DNA from: Roseomonas sp. E05
GTDB taxonomy: Bacteria > Pseudomonadota > Alphaproteobacteria > Acetobacterales > Acetobacteraceae
Direction: 5' to 3'
Assembly (NCBI RefSeq): GCF_030063475.1
Contig: NZ_JASIRT010000034.1
Span: 1-53,273 of the forward strand
Length of the DNA: 53,273 nt
Shown in pieces: positions 7,446-18,188 of this stretch; position 1 is the stretch's first letter; each line of letters begins with the position of its first letter. The position numbers and the translations under genes were made by a program. Below the pieces are notes generated by a model that saw nothing but the letters and a program-made list of their open reading frames with translations, did not search any database and was not told the origin of the DNA.

Positions 7446-8099
7446 CTTGCCGCCGGCGCCGGCCGCTTCCGCCGGGTGCTCCGCATGCAGCCCGGCCCAG
7501 CCGCTCTCGATGTGCTCGACCAGCGCCTGCACGGCGCCCTCCTTGTCGCCCGCCTCCAGCAGCGTGAGGAAGCGTTCGTGCTCGGCGATCTGCTTCTTGC
7601 GCCGCCCGGCATATTCCTGGCCGATGAAGGGATACTTCGCCCAGAGCACGCGCACGAATTGCAGCGTCTGCGGCCGCTTGGCCAGCTCGTAGAGGCGGAA
7701 GTGGAAGCGGTAGTTCTCCGCGCGCATGGCCTGGGGCGTGCCCTTGCGCGTCAACGCGACGATGCGCGCCTGGCTTTCCCTGAGTTCCACGAGGTCCTGG
7801 GACGTCATGAGCGCGATGGCGCGCGCCGTCAGCTCGCGTTCCAGCAGCACGCGCAGCTCGAAGACTTCCTGGGCGGCGCCGGGCACCACCTCGGGCACCA
7901 CCAGCCCCTTGTGCGAGACCCCGGCGACATAGCCCTCCGCCTCCAGCGTGTGCAGCGCCTCGCGCACCGGGGTGATGGAGACGCCCAGTTCCTCCGCGAT
8001 CTGGGACTGCTTCAGCTTGGTGCCGCGCGGATAGGTGCCGGCGATGATGCGCTCCCGAATGATCTCCGCCACTTGATCCTGTTTGGTCCTGAACGCCAT
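7377..8099 (-). CDS. GntR-family transcriptional regulator (FCD type)
   Basis: A 240-residue regulator with the HTH at residues 5-70 (QVAEIIRERIIAGTYPRGTKLKQSQIAEELGVSITPVREALHTLEAEGYV) and an FCD domain behind it (EVFELRVLLERELTARAIALM...). The C-terminal 25 residues are basic and Ala-rich and overlap the opposite-strand regulator. It stands apart from the operon at 8216 and may respond to a different intermediate. Either regulator could bind the GGCATTTTATAT elements found upstream of two operons here; the sequence alone does not say which. Confidence 0.85.
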   Translation of the reverse strand: MAFRTKQDQVAEIIRERIIAGTYPRGTKLKQSQIAEELGVSITPVREALHTLEAEGYVAGVSHKGLVVPEVVPGAAQEVFELRVLLERELTARAIALMTSQDLVELRESQARIVALTRKGTPQAMRAENYRFHFRLYELAKRPQTLQFVRVLWAKYPFIGQEYAGRRKKQIAEHERFLTLLEAGDKEGAVQALVEHIESGWAGLHAEHPAEAAGAGGKSPRRAARPALGLQQGLETAKRT

Positions 8100-8215
8100 C
8101 GTCGCAATATCCTCACCGGGGCCTGTCCGGCATTACGGCTTCAGAGTACCCGGCCGGTCCTGCCGAAGTAAACGAGGGGGCGAAAAGCCCCCCGCCCGGC
8201 CGCCGGAGGAAGGGC

Positions 8216-9130
8216 TCAGTGCTGGAAGTTCAGCCGCAGCCCCGGCTCGTCCCAGCGCATCCGGGCCAGTTCGCCCTTGGCGGAGAGCGTGACGTAGGCC
8301 GTCCGCATGTCGGCCCCGCCGAAGCAGATGTTGGTGGGATGCGTGTCCGGCATCTTCACCTCCCGGAGCAGCCGGCCATCGGGCGCGAAGACCGTGATGA
8401 AGCCGGTGCCCAGCGTCGTCACGGCGATGTTGCCGGCTGCCGTCACCGCCAGACTGTCGAAGCGCGTCGGGCCGGGCAGGCCGGCGATGCAGTGCCCGCC
8501 ATGCGGCGCGGGGAAGGTTCCGGCCCGCACCACGCCCGGCGCCTCCACCTCGAAACACCACAGCCGCGCCCCCTCGGTATCGGCCACATAGACCCTGCTC
8601 TCGTCCGGCGAGAGCCCGACGCCATTGGGGCTGAGGATGGGATAGGCGAGCTGGCGGATCGCGGAGCCGTCCGGCAGCGCGTAGTAGAGCCCGCCATGGT
8701 CGCGCGAGCGCGCGTAGCGCTTGCCCATGTCGGTGAAGTAGAAGCCGCCCTGCCGGTCGAAGACGAGGTCGTTGGGCGCCGAGAGCCGGTGCCCCTCGCA
8801 TTCGGTGTAGAGCACGCGCCGCTCGCCGCTGCGCGGATCGACCCGCTGGATGGAGCCGCCCGCGTAGTCCGACGCGGGGCCCATGCCCATGAAGTGGCCG
8901 GGCAGGTACAGGCTACCGCCGTTGTCGCAGAGGTAGAGCGCCCCGTCCGGCCCCATGGCCAGGCCGTTCGGCCCGCCCTTCGGTGCGCCGAGCCGGGTGA
9001 CGGCCCCATCCGCCGCGACGCGCGTGATCCGGCCCCCGTTGATCTCGGTGAGGAGGACGGCGCCGTCCTCCAGCACCACCGGGCCTTCCGGGAAGCCCAG
9101 CCCGCGCGCGATGATCTCGATCTCCTCCAT
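8216..9130 (-). CDS. SMP-30/gluconolactonase family lactonase
   Basis: A 304-residue six-bladed beta-propeller of the SMP-30/Gnl/LRE family. The recurring blade motifs are visible: GPNGLAMGPDGALYLCDN, APNDLVFDRQGGFYFTD, SPNGVGLSPDESRVYVAD, and the late HPTNICFGG. The Asn residues in PND/PNG loops and an early Glu (GFPEGPV) are the usual divalent-metal ligands. These enzymes open lactone rings of sugars or aromatic-derived acids in the cytoplasm. ATG 9130 fits the family start MEEIEIIARGLGFPEGP. It is the last gene of the long minus-strand operon beginning at 19747. Confidence 0.85.
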   Translation of the reverse strand: MEEIEIIARGLGFPEGPVVLEDGAVLLTEINGGRITRVAADGAVTRLGAPKGGPNGLAMGPDGALYLCDNGGSLYLPGHFMGMGPASDYAGGSIQRVDPRSGERRVLYTECEGHRLSAPNDLVFDRQGGFYFTDMGKRYARSRDHGGLYYALPDGSAIRQLAYPILSPNGVGLSPDESRVYVADTEGARLWCFEVEAPGVVRAGTFPAPHGGHCIAGLPGPTRFDSLAVTAAGNIAVTTLGTGFITVFAPDGRLLREVKMPDTHPTNICFGGADMRTAYVTLSAKGELARMRWDEPGLRLNFQH

Positions 9131-9185
9131 GGCACGTCCTTTTCCCCTGTCGTTGCGGTTCCGATGCGTTCCCGGGCGGCGCCCG

Positions 9186-9972
9186 TCAGGCGCCCGCGGG
9201 CAGGTAGCGCCAGCCCGGCGGCGAGGGGCCGAGCCAGCGCGGCGCCTCGCCGGGCCAAAGCACCCGACCATCGGCGGCCACGCCCCAGCCCGCCGCCACC
9301 CCCAGCACCTGCAGCCCGCCCTCCGCGGCCGCCGAGAGGGCGTTGACGTGGTGGTGGCCGCACCACCAGCCCAGCCCCCATGGCCCGCGCCAGCCCCTCC
9401 AGCGCCGCCGCGCCGGCGGGGTGGCTGGAGGGGGCCTCGTGCGTCACCAGCACGTCGGCACGCTGGCCCCGCAGCGCCTCCCAGTCCTCCGGCCAGATCG
9501 CCATCGCGGCCAGCGCCTCGCCCAGGGCCTGGCGCTGCGCAGGGCTCCAGCTCGCGTCCAGCGTGTCGAGATCGGCGGCCAGATCGGCGCGGCGGCGCAG
9601 GCGCGGCGCGGCGGGCGGCTCCCAGACGCGGCGGCGGAACACCCCGCCCAGCCCGGCGACCCGCAGCCCGCCGATCTCCGCCACGCGGCCATGCAGCGCG
9701 CCGGGGGCGGTCAGCGGGTTGCGCTCGGGCGCGGCGAGGTTGGCCCACATTTCCGGCCCGCCGTCATAGTCGTGGTTGCCGAAGATCCAGTGCACGGCGA
9801 CGCTCCGCCGCAGCAGCGGCGCCGCCAGCAGGTCCAGCGGCGCGTGGCACTCCATGTCGCCCAGCAGCACCGCCGCCGCGGGCGGCCGCTCCAGCGCGGC
9901 GAGGCCCGCTTCCAGATAGTCCCAGCGCCGGTGCAGGTCGCCCACGAAGACGATGTCTCCGGCGCCGGGCAC
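9186..9972 (-). pseudogene. Metallophosphoesterase with a 1-base frameshift
   Basis: From GTG 9972 the reading gives DIVFVGDLHRRWDYLEAGL (GDxH), LLGDMECH (GD), WIFGNHDYDG (GNHD) and VLVTHEAPSSH, a calcineurin-like phosphoesterase. The last metal motif, CGHHHVNAL, and the C-terminus ending at 9186 are in another frame. Removing one base from the run of five C (plus strand, 9375-9379) joins them as a normal protein of about 261 residues. It is either a recent frameshift or a homopolymer sequencing error. The start is 4 bp after the CoA-transferase stop, so it belongs to that operon. Confidence 0.7.
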
Positions 9973-9976
9973 GGGG

Positions 9977-12604
9977 TCAGATCACCCCTTCGGCGGCCAG
10001 TTCGGCCACCTCTTGCGCGGAATAGCCGAGCAGGTCGCGCAGCAGCCGCGCGTTGTCCTCGCCATAGCCGGGGGCACCCCGGTCGATGATGCCGCCGCTA
10101 TAGGCCGGGGTGGCGGACAGCTTCGCCGGCAGTTCGGTGACGGGCCAGCGGCCGATCCTGGTGCCCGTCACCTCGGTCATCCAGTCCAGCGCCGCCAGTT
10201 GCGGGTCGCGGTCGCAGCGGTCCTCGGCGTCCTGGCAGACGCCCGCCGGCACGCCGGCCGCCTGCAGCGCCGCCATGCAGGCATGCGCCTCCTGCTCCCG
10301 CGTCCAGGAGGTGACGGCAGCGTCCAGCGCATCCTGGTGGGCCAGGCGCGCCTCCAGCGTCGCGAAGCGCGGATCGCCGGTCCAGGCCGGATGCCCGGCG
10401 GCCCGGCAAAGCCCGCGCCACTCCGCCTCGGTGAAGCAGGCGATGGCGATCCAGCGATCCGCCCCGGCACAGCGATAGGCGCCGTGCGGCGCCGCCGGCT
10501 TGTAGGGCGAGCGGTTGCCGATGCGCGTCCAGGCGCGGCCATTCACCTGATGGTCGAGGATCGGCACGCCGCAATGGAAGATGCCGGCCTCGCACTGGGA
10601 GCTGTCGATCCACTGCCCGCGCCCGGTGCGGTCGCGGTGGAACAGCGCGCCGAGGATGGCCGTGGCAAAGCCATAGGCGCCGATCCAGTCGAGATAGGAA
10701 TAGCCCCAGCCGGCGGGCATGGCGGGTTCCGGCAGGCCCGACATCTCGGCGGTGCCGGCGAAGGCCGCCGCCACGGGGCCGATGGTGCGGAAGCGCCCAT
10801 AGGTGCCCACGCCGCCCATGCCGGACTGCTGCACGTAGATGATGTCGGGCCGGATCTCGCGCAGCACCTCGTAGCCGAGGCCGAGGCGCTTCAGCACGCC
10901 GGGCGAGAAGCCTTCCGCCACCACATCGGATTGCGCGATCATGCGGCGCGCGATCTCCAGCCCCTTGGGGTGGCGGATGTTCAGCGAGAGCCCGCTCTTG
11001 CCGGCGTTCTTGTTGTTGAACTGCCCGCCCATGTCGGAATCGGTGACGCCCTTCAGCGGCGCCGTCGCGGCGCGGCGGGCTTCCCGCCCGCCCACCGGCG
11101 CCATGGCGGCGAGGCGGGTGTCCGGGTTCTCCTTCCACTCCACCTTGATGACGTCGGCGCCGAGGGCCGCGCAGAGCCGCGTGCCGCCCGCCGAGGCGAG
11201 GAACCAGGAGAAGTCGAAGATCCGCACGCCCTGCAGCGGGAAGGCCTTGCCGCGTGCCGAGAGGCGCGGCGGGTCGCCGCGCGGCCGCGCGGGCACCGAG
11301 GGCCGGCGCTCCGGCATCGCGGTGCCGAGCACGGCCTCCGTGTGCTCACCCAGGCGCGGCGCGCGCGCGCCGGGCTGCCAGCGCGTCTCGGTGCTCAGCC
11401 ATCGGCTGGCGGGATAGGGCAGCGTGCGGCCCAGCTCCGGGTGTTCCACCGCGGCGAAGGTGCCGCGCGCCTGCCAGTGGGCATCCTCCACATTCTCATG
11501 CGGCTTGCGCAGCGGCGCCCAGAGCAGGCCGGCGGCCTGCGCGTCGCGCCAGGGCAGGTCCTCATAGGTATAGGCGCGCATGAAGCGCTGGATCACCTCG
11601 GTGATATGCGCCTTGCCCTCGTCGCCGGCGGCGGAGCCGGGGATGTTGCGGGCGCGCGCATCCGTGCCTTGCTCCGGGGTAACCAGATCCGCCTGCATGC
11701 CGTATTTCGAGAGGAAGGGCACGAGGCTGGTCTGGTCCCGCACCGAGAGGCCGAGCGCGATGAACCAGCGCCCGTCCTTGGTGTGGCCGATATTCGGCAC
11801 ATGGTTCGGATGCTCGCCGGCATGGCGGCAGGTCATGCGGTAGAGCGGCGCCCGGCGCATCACCCAGGACATCACGTCCAGCTCGGTGTTCTTCGAGACG
11901 GCGTCGTGTACGGCGAGGGAGACGTCCTGCCCCTCCCCCGTGTGCAGCCGGTGCAACAGCGCCGCGAGGATGCCGACCACGAGCTGCTCGCCCGCGATGT
12001 GATAGGCGTGCCAGAGCTGCGGCGCGATCGGCGGCAGGTCGTAGTGCCAGCCCGGTGTGGCGTCGTAGCCGCAGTTCATCATCACCCCGCCCAGGGCGAG
12101 ATGGATGAGGTCGCTGGCGCGGTAGTCCTTCCAGGGACCGGTGTCGCCGAAGGGCGTCATCCGCGCCACCACCAAGCCGGGGAAGCGGCGCGGCAGGCTC
12201 TCCAGGCTTTCGCCGAGCGCGCTGTGCAGACCGCCGCGCGTGGACTCCAGCACGATATCGGCCGAGCGGATCAGCGCCTCCAGCGCTGGCCGCTGCTCCG
12301 GGTCGGCGATGTCGAGCCGCACCGAGCGCTTGCCGCGGTTGTAGGTCCAGAAATGCAGCGACTTCTCAGGGTCCGGCGTGTCGCCGGCAAAGGGGCCGAT
12401 TGTCCGGGTGGGCGAACCCTCCGGCGGCTCGACCTTGATGACCTCCGCGCCGAGCCCGGCCAGGATGAGCCCGGCATATTCCGCCAGCTCGTCGGCGAAC
12501 TCCACGACGCGCAGCCCGGCCAGCATGCCGGGAGCCTCCGCATCGAGCTTTCCCGGTTCCGGGGCCGCGCCTGTCCGATCCTGCTGCACCGTCACTCCAC
12601 CCAT
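9977..12604 (-). CDS. Tandem class III CoA-transferase (two CaiB/BaiF domains)
   Basis: One polypeptide of about 875 residues contains two complete family III CoA-transferase units. The first starts LAGLRVVEFADELAEYAGLILAGLGAEVIKVEPP and the second, near residue 465, starts LQGVRIFDFSWFLASAGGTRLCAALGADVIKVEW. Each has its own TGxGQ region (HTGEGQDV and RTGRGQWID). The second unit keeps an Asp (GYSYLDWIGAYGFA) where the family's covalent-intermediate Asp is expected; at the matching place in the first (PQLWHAYHIAGEQ) I see no Asp. These enzymes move CoA from a donor to an organic acid. ATG 12604 avoids overlap with the ATPase gene; a GTG slightly downstream or ATG 12715 are alternatives. Confidence 0.8.
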   Translation of the reverse strand: MGGVTVQQDRTGAAPEPGKLDAEAPGMLAGLRVVEFADELAEYAGLILAGLGAEVIKVEPPEGSPTRTIGPFAGDTPDPEKSLHFWTYNRGKRSVRLDIADPEQRPALEALIRSADIVLESTRGGLHSALGESLESLPRRFPGLVVARMTPFGDTGPWKDYRASDLIHLALGGVMMNCGYDATPGWHYDLPPIAPQLWHAYHIAGEQLVVGILAALLHRLHTGEGQDVSLAVHDAVSKNTELDVMSWVMRRAPLYRMTCRHAGEHPNHVPNIGHTKDGRWFIALGLSVRDQTSLVPFLSKYGMQADLVTPEQGTDARARNIPGSAAGDEGKAHITEVIQRFMRAYTYEDLPWRDAQAAGLLWAPLRKPHENVEDAHWQARGTFAAVEHPELGRTLPYPASRWLSTETRWQPGARAPRLGEHTEAVLGTAMPERRPSVPARPRGDPPRLSARGKAFPLQGVRIFDFSWFLASAGGTRLCAALGADVIKVEWKENPDTRLAAMAPVGGREARRAATAPLKGVTDSDMGGQFNNKNAGKSGLSLNIRHPKGLEIARRMIAQSDVVAEGFSPGVLKRLGLGYEVLREIRPDIIYVQQSGMGGVGTYGRFRTIGPVAAAFAGTAEMSGLPEPAMPAGWGYSYLDWIGAYGFATAILGALFHRDRTGRGQWIDSSQCEAGIFHCGVPILDHQVNGRAWTRIGNRSPYKPAAPHGAYRCAGADRWIAIACFTEAEWRGLCRAAGHPAWTGDPRFATLEARLAHQDALDAAVTSWTREQEAHACMAALQAAGVPAGVCQDAEDRCDRDPQLAALDWMTEVTGTRIGRWPVTELPAKLSATPAYSGGIIDRGAPGYGEDNARLLRDLLGYSAQEVAELAAEGVI

Positions 12605-12656
12605 TCCCTGGCTGTTTCCGGCCACTGCGTTGCTGGCGAGAGTCCCGCTCCCCCGC

Positions 12657-13671
12657 TCATGCGGCGCCCGTGGCCGGGGCGCGCAGATGGCAGGCGACGG
12701 CATGACCTTCCGCATCCATCACGAGCGGCGGCTCCGCCTCCCGGCAGGCCTGCACCGCGATGGGGCAGCGGGTGTGGAAGCGGCAGCCCGGCGGCGGGCG
12801 CAACGGGCTCGGCACGTCGCCGCGCAGCAGCGGGCGCGCGGGCCGTGGCGGCCGGCGCCCGCCGACCCGCGGCAGCGGGCGCGAGGGCGGCACCGCGGCG
12901 AGCAGCGCTTCCGTATAGGGATGGCGCGGCGCGGCGAAGAGCGCGGCCCGCGACGCCAGCTCGACGATCTTGCCGAGATACATCACCGCGACGCGGTGGC
13001 TGATATGCTCGACCACGCCAAGGTCATGCGCGATGAACAGGTAGCTCAGACCCAGCTCCTCCTGCAGGTCCATCAGCAGGTTGATGACCTGCGCCTGCAC
13101 GGAGACGTCGAGGGCGGAAACCGGCTCGTCGCCGATGATCAGCTCCGGCCCCAGCGCCAGGGCGCGGGCGATGCCGAGGCGCTGGCGCTGGCCGCCGGAG
13201 AACTCGTGCGGGTAGCGCGCCATCTGGTCCGGCCGCAGCCCGGTGCGGCGGAACAGCGCCTCGACGCGGTCCCGCTGCTCGGTGCGGTTGCCGATGCCGT
13301 AGTTGACGAAAGGCTCGCCGACGATCTCACCCGCCGTCATGCGCGGGTTGAGGGAGGAATAGGGGTCTTGGAAGATCACCTGCATGCGCCGGCGGTGCCG
13401 GTGCATCTCCGATGGGCGGAGATGCGTAATGTCCTCCCCGCCCAGGCGGATGGTGCCGGCGCTCGGCTCCACCAGCTTGAGGATCGCCTTGCCGGCGGTG
13501 GACTTGCCGCAGCCGCTCTCGCCGACCAGCCCGAGCGTCTCGCCGGGGGCGATGGCGAAGCTGATGCCGTCGACCGCCCGCACCTCCCCTCCCCCGCGGC
13601 CGAACAGCCCGCGACCGACCGGGTAATGCTTGACCAGCCCCTCGACGGAGAGCAGCGGCGGCGTGGAAACC

Positions 13672-13679
<8 letters not shown>
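12657..13679 (-). CDS. Oligopeptide/dipeptide-type ABC transporter ATPase (DppF-like)
   Basis: A 340-residue ATPase with Walker [11 protein letters not shown]-loop [12 protein letters not shown], signature [15 protein letters not shown], Walker [13 protein letters not shown], and H-loop IAHDLGVV. The C-terminal oligo_HPY extension has [20 protein letters not shown] with cysteines as in DppF/OppF. It pairs with the DppD-like ATPase encoded just upstream and powers import through the 14709-16541 permeases. The start ATG 13679 overlaps the upstream gene's end by 8 bp, indicating coupling. Confidence 0.9.
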
Positions 13680-14708
<1,029 letters not shown>

Positions 14709-14712
<4 letters not shown>

Positions 14713-15584
14713 AGCCGCCTCGCCAGGCGCGGATCGAGCGCGTCGCGCAGCCCGTCGCCGAGGACGTTGATGGAGAAGACCATGAGGGCGAGCGCGATGC
14801 CGGGAAACAGGATGTTCCAGAAGGCGAGCTGCACGTAGAGCCGTCCCTCCGCGATGATGTTGCCCCAGCTCGGGATCTCGGGCGGCGTGCCGACGCCGAG
14901 GAAGCTGAGATAGGATTCGGTGAGCACCGCGGACGCGCAGATATAGGTCGCCTGCACGATCAGCGGCGCGAAGGTGTTGGGCAGGATGTGGCGGCGCATC
15001 AGCCGGGGAAAGCGCGTGCCGATGGCGGCGGCGGCCTGGATGTAGGTCTGCTCGCGCACCGAGAGCACCACCGCGCGCACCAGCCGCACGACGCGCGGGA
15101 TCTCGGGGATGGTGATGGCGACCACCACCACCCAGAGGCTGGCGCGGGTGAGCGACATCAGCGCGATGGCGAGCAGGATGCCGGGGATGGCCATCAGACC
15201 GTCCATTACCCGCATGATGATGGCGTCGGCCAGGCGGAAATAGCCGGCGATGACGCCCAGGGCCAGGCCGAGAACGGTGCTCGCCAGCGCCACGGCGAGG
15301 CCGATCAGCAGCGAGACGCGGCCGCCATGGACCACGCGGGAGAACAGGTCCCGCCCATAGGCGTCCGTGCCGAACAGGTAGTCGCCGCCCGGCGGAAGCA
15401 TCCGGTCGATAACGTTCATCTCGATCGGGTCGTGCGTGGCGATCCAGGGGGCGCCGAGCGCGCTCAGCACCAGCAGCAGCAGCACCAGCCCGCCCAGCGC
15501 GGCGCCAGGGTGGCGGCGCAGCAGGCGGGCCGGACGGAAGCGGCGCGGCGCGGCCGGGGCGGAGGCGTTCAGCGATACGCTCAT
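14709..15584 (-). CDS. Dipeptide-type ABC transporter permease (DppC-like)
   Basis: A 291-residue inner-membrane permease with about six hydrophobic segments. The N-terminal OppC-N region (HPGAALGGLVLLLLVLSALGAPWIA) is followed by the DYLFGTDAYGRDLFSRVVHGGRVSL motif characteristic of DppC. The cytoplasmic EAA loop is YIQAAAAIGTRFPRLMRRHILPN, which couples to the ATPases. It ends NVLGDGLRDALDPRL, the usual DppC terminus. It lies between dppB-like and dppD-like genes in the canonical order. Confidence 0.9.
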
Positions 15585-15599
15585 GCGGCGGCCCTCCGC

Positions 15600-16541
15600 T
15601 CAGTACCGGATGCGCGGATCGAGCGCGGAATAGGTGAGGTCGATGGCCAGGTTCACCAGCACATAGACGCCGGCGACGGTCAGGATCACACCCTGGATGA
15701 TCGGGTAGTCGCGCTGCAGCACCGCCTCGATGGTGAGCCGCCCGATGCCCGGAATGGCGAAGACGCTTTCGGTGACGACCACGCCGCCGATCAGCATCGC
15801 GATGCCCACGCCGATGGTGGTGACGATCGGCACGGAGGCGTTCTTGAGCGCGTGCAGGATCAGCACGCGCGGCTCGGCCAGGCCCTTGGCACGGGCGGTG
15901 CGGATGAAATCCTCGTTCAGCACTTCCAGCATGGTCGCGCGGGTGATGCGCGCCAGCAGCGCCATGTAGACGAGGCCGAGGGTAAGTGTCGGCAGCACGA
16001 GGTGCCGCGCGAAGGCCAGCGGGTCCTCGCTCAGGCTGACGAAGCCCTGCACCGGCAACAGGTCGAGCTGGAGGGCGAAGCCGATCACCAGCCCGTAGCC
16101 GATCAGGAAGACGGGCAGCGAGAAGGCCAGCACGGAGAGCGCCATGATCGCCTGGTCCACCCAGGATCCGGCCCGCCAGGCCGCGAGCACGCCCAGCGGC
16201 ACCGCCAGAAGAACGGCGAAGGCCATGGTGCTGACCGAAAGGGCCAGTGTCGGCTCCACCCGCTCCAGGATCAGGCCGAGCACGGGCCGGTTGAGATAGA
16301 TGGAGCTGCCGAGATCGCCGCGCAGCAACTGCCCGACCCATAGGACGAACTGTTGCAGCAGCGGCTGATCCAGGCCGAGCCGCTCGCGGATGAGGGCGAT
16401 ATCCTCGGCGGTGGCCTGGTCGCCGGCGAGGATCGCCGCGGGGTCACCGGGGCTGAGCCGCAGCATCAGGAAGACGATCACCGCCACCACCGCCATCACC
16501 GGAATGGTCGCGAGAACGCGGAGAAGGATGTAGCTGCCCAT
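15600..16541 (-). CDS. Dipeptide-type ABC transporter permease (DppB-like)
   Basis: A 313-residue permease opening MGSYILLRVLATIPVMAVVAVIVFLMLRLSPGDPA, the standard DppB start with the conserved PGDP. The EAA loop is FIRTARAKGLAEPRVLILHALKN, followed by VFAIPGIGRLTIEAVLQRDYPIIQG and a C-terminus YSALDPRIRY. About six transmembrane helices are visible. It forms the heterodimeric channel with the DppC-like protein. It sits 15 bp upstream of dppC and 16 bp downstream of the binding-protein gene. Confidence 0.9.
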   Translation of the reverse strand: MGSYILLRVLATIPVMAVVAVIVFLMLRLSPGDPAAILAGDQATAEDIALIRERLGLDQPLLQQFVLWVGQLLRGDLGSSIYLNRPVLGLILERVEPTLALSVSTMAFAVLLAVPLGVLAAWRAGSWVDQAIMALSVLAFSLPVFLIGYGLVIGFALQLDLLPVQGFVSLSEDPLAFARHLVLPTLTLGLVYMALLARITRATMLEVLNEDFIRTARAKGLAEPRVLILHALKNASVPIVTTIGVGIAMLIGGVVVTESVFAIPGIGRLTIEAVLQRDYPIIQGVILTVAGVYVLVNLAIDLTYSALDPRIRY

Positions 16542-16557
16542 GATGCGCCCCCTCCCC

Positions 16558-18126
16558 TCAGCGCTTCTCGATGTTCCAGTAGACCGGCTGCCCCGCCGGC
16601 ACGACGCCGTGGATGTTCTTGCGCACCGCGATGGGCTGCGTGAACTGGCCGATCGTCAGATAGGGGAAGGTCTCCCAGGCACGGCGATGCAGCTTCTCCA
16701 GCAGCGGACGGCGCTCCTCGGGGTCGCTCTCGCGCGCCCAGTCGGCGACCATGGCATCCAGTTCCATGTCGCAGGCCCAGCCGGGATTCGCGCGCTCGCA
16801 GCGGCTGTTGAACCAGGTGTTGGCGCTCGGGTTTGCGGTGTCGGGGCCACCCTGCCCGGTGATGAAGAGATGGTAGCCACCGGCGTTGGGCGGGTCCTTG
16901 CGGGCGCGGCGGGATAGCAGGGTGGACCAGTCCATCGCCTGCACATCCACCTTCACCCCGGCGCGCCGCAGGCCCTGGATGAGCACCATGGTGGCGGCAT
17001 TGTATTGCGGCCGGTCGCTGGGTTGCAGCACGGTGATCGGCTCGCCCTTGTAGCCCGCCTCCTGCAGGAGTTCCTTGGCGCGGGCGAGGTCCGGCTGGCG
17101 ATAGGGCTCGCTGCCGGCATCCGTCTCGTTGCCCGAACCGCACTGAAAGAAGGCGCCGCACCAGGCGGTGTAGAGGCGGGGATTGCCCACCACCACGCGC
17201 ATGTAGTCTTCCTGCTTCGCCAGCAGCGCCAGGGCCTGCCGCGCCCGCACGTCGTTGAAGGGCGGGTAGAGCCAGTTGGCGCGCACCAGAAGCTGCGTGC
17301 CAAGCGGGTCGATGATCTCCAGCTTGACGTTGGGGTTGCGCTCCAGCAGCGGGATGAAATCCAGCGGCGGCGCCTCGTAATAGTCGATCTCGCCGGCGTT
17401 CAGCGCCGCGAGCGCGGTATTCTGATCCGGGATGTAGCGCCACTCCACACGGTCCAGGAGCGCCCGCTTGCCGCCGGAGAGAAAGTCGGCCGGCTCCTCC
17501 CGCGGCTTGTAGGCGGGGTTGCGGCGGTAGGCCACCAGGCTGCCGGGGCGCCACTCATCGCGCTCGAAGATGAAGGGGCCGGAGCCGATGGTCTCGGTGA
17601 TCTGCGTGTTGGCCGGCGTGCTGGCGATGCGCTCGGGCATGACGAAGGTGCCGCTGCCCTTGGCCAGGGTCTCCAGCACCAGGCCGTAGCGCTCCTTCAG
17701 CTTGATGGAGAAGGTGCGGTCGTCCACGGCTTCGAGCGCCGCGGTGAACTGCCCGAGGCGCTGGCCCATCGGGTCGCGCTGCATCCAGCGGCGCAGCGAG
17801 GCCACCACATCCGCCGCCCGCACCGGCTGCCCATCATGGAAGGCGAGCCCGTCGCGCAGGGTGAAGGTCCAGAGCAGCTTGTCATCGGAGACGGTGTGGT
17901 GGTCCACCATCTGCGGCTTCGGCTCGAACTTGGAGTTCATGCCGTAGAGCGTGTCGTAGATGAGATAGCCGTGCCGCAGGGTGATGAGACCGGTGGTCCA
18001 GACCGGGTCCAGGATCTGCAGGTTGGCATGGATGGCGACACGCAGCGTGCCGCGGTCCTGCGCCATCGCGGGCATGGCCGCCGACGTCATCGCGGCAAGG
18101 GTCAGCATCAGCAATCGTCGTTTCAT
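16558..18126 (-). CDS. Periplasmic solute-binding protein, DppA/OppA family (SBP_bac_5)
   Basis: A 522-residue protein with a Sec signal peptide (MKRRLLMLTLAAMTSAAMPAMAQD, cleavage after AMA). Family motifs include LRDGLAFHDGQPVRAADVVASLRRW, GSGPFIFERDEWRPGSLVAYRRNPAY, and a C-terminal domain with the NTWFNSRCERANPG loop. The family binds peptides, opines, nickel or many non-peptide organic solutes. Here the downstream CoA-transferase and lactonase genes suggest an organic acid or amide rather than nutritional peptides. It precedes the dppBCDF-like genes, completing one importer. Confidence 0.9.
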   Translation of the reverse strand: MKRRLLMLTLAAMTSAAMPAMAQDRGTLRVAIHANLQILDPVWTTGLITLRHGYLIYDTLYGMNSKFEPKPQMVDHHTVSDDKLLWTFTLRDGLAFHDGQPVRAADVVASLRRWMQRDPMGQRLGQFTAALEAVDDRTFSIKLKERYGLVLETLAKGSGTFVMPERIASTPANTQITETIGSGPFIFERDEWRPGSLVAYRRNPAYKPREEPADFLSGGKRALLDRVEWRYIPDQNTALAALNAGEIDYYEAPPLDFIPLLERNPNVKLEIIDPLGTQLLVRANWLYPPFNDVRARQALALLAKQEDYMRVVVGNPRLYTAWCGAFFQCGSGNETDAGSEPYRQPDLARAKELLQEAGYKGEPITVLQPSDRPQYNAATMVLIQGLRRAGVKVDVQAMDWSTLLSRRARKDPPNAGGYHLFITGQGGPDTANPSANTWFNSRCERANPGWACDMELDAMVADWARESDPEERRPLLEKLHRRAWETFPYLTIGQFTQPIAVRKNIHGVVPAGQPVYWNIEKR

Positions 18127-18188
18127 CGTCGCTCTTCCTCCCCTGATCGCCGGCGCGCCCTCTGCCGGGGCGCATCACGGCCGCCGCC

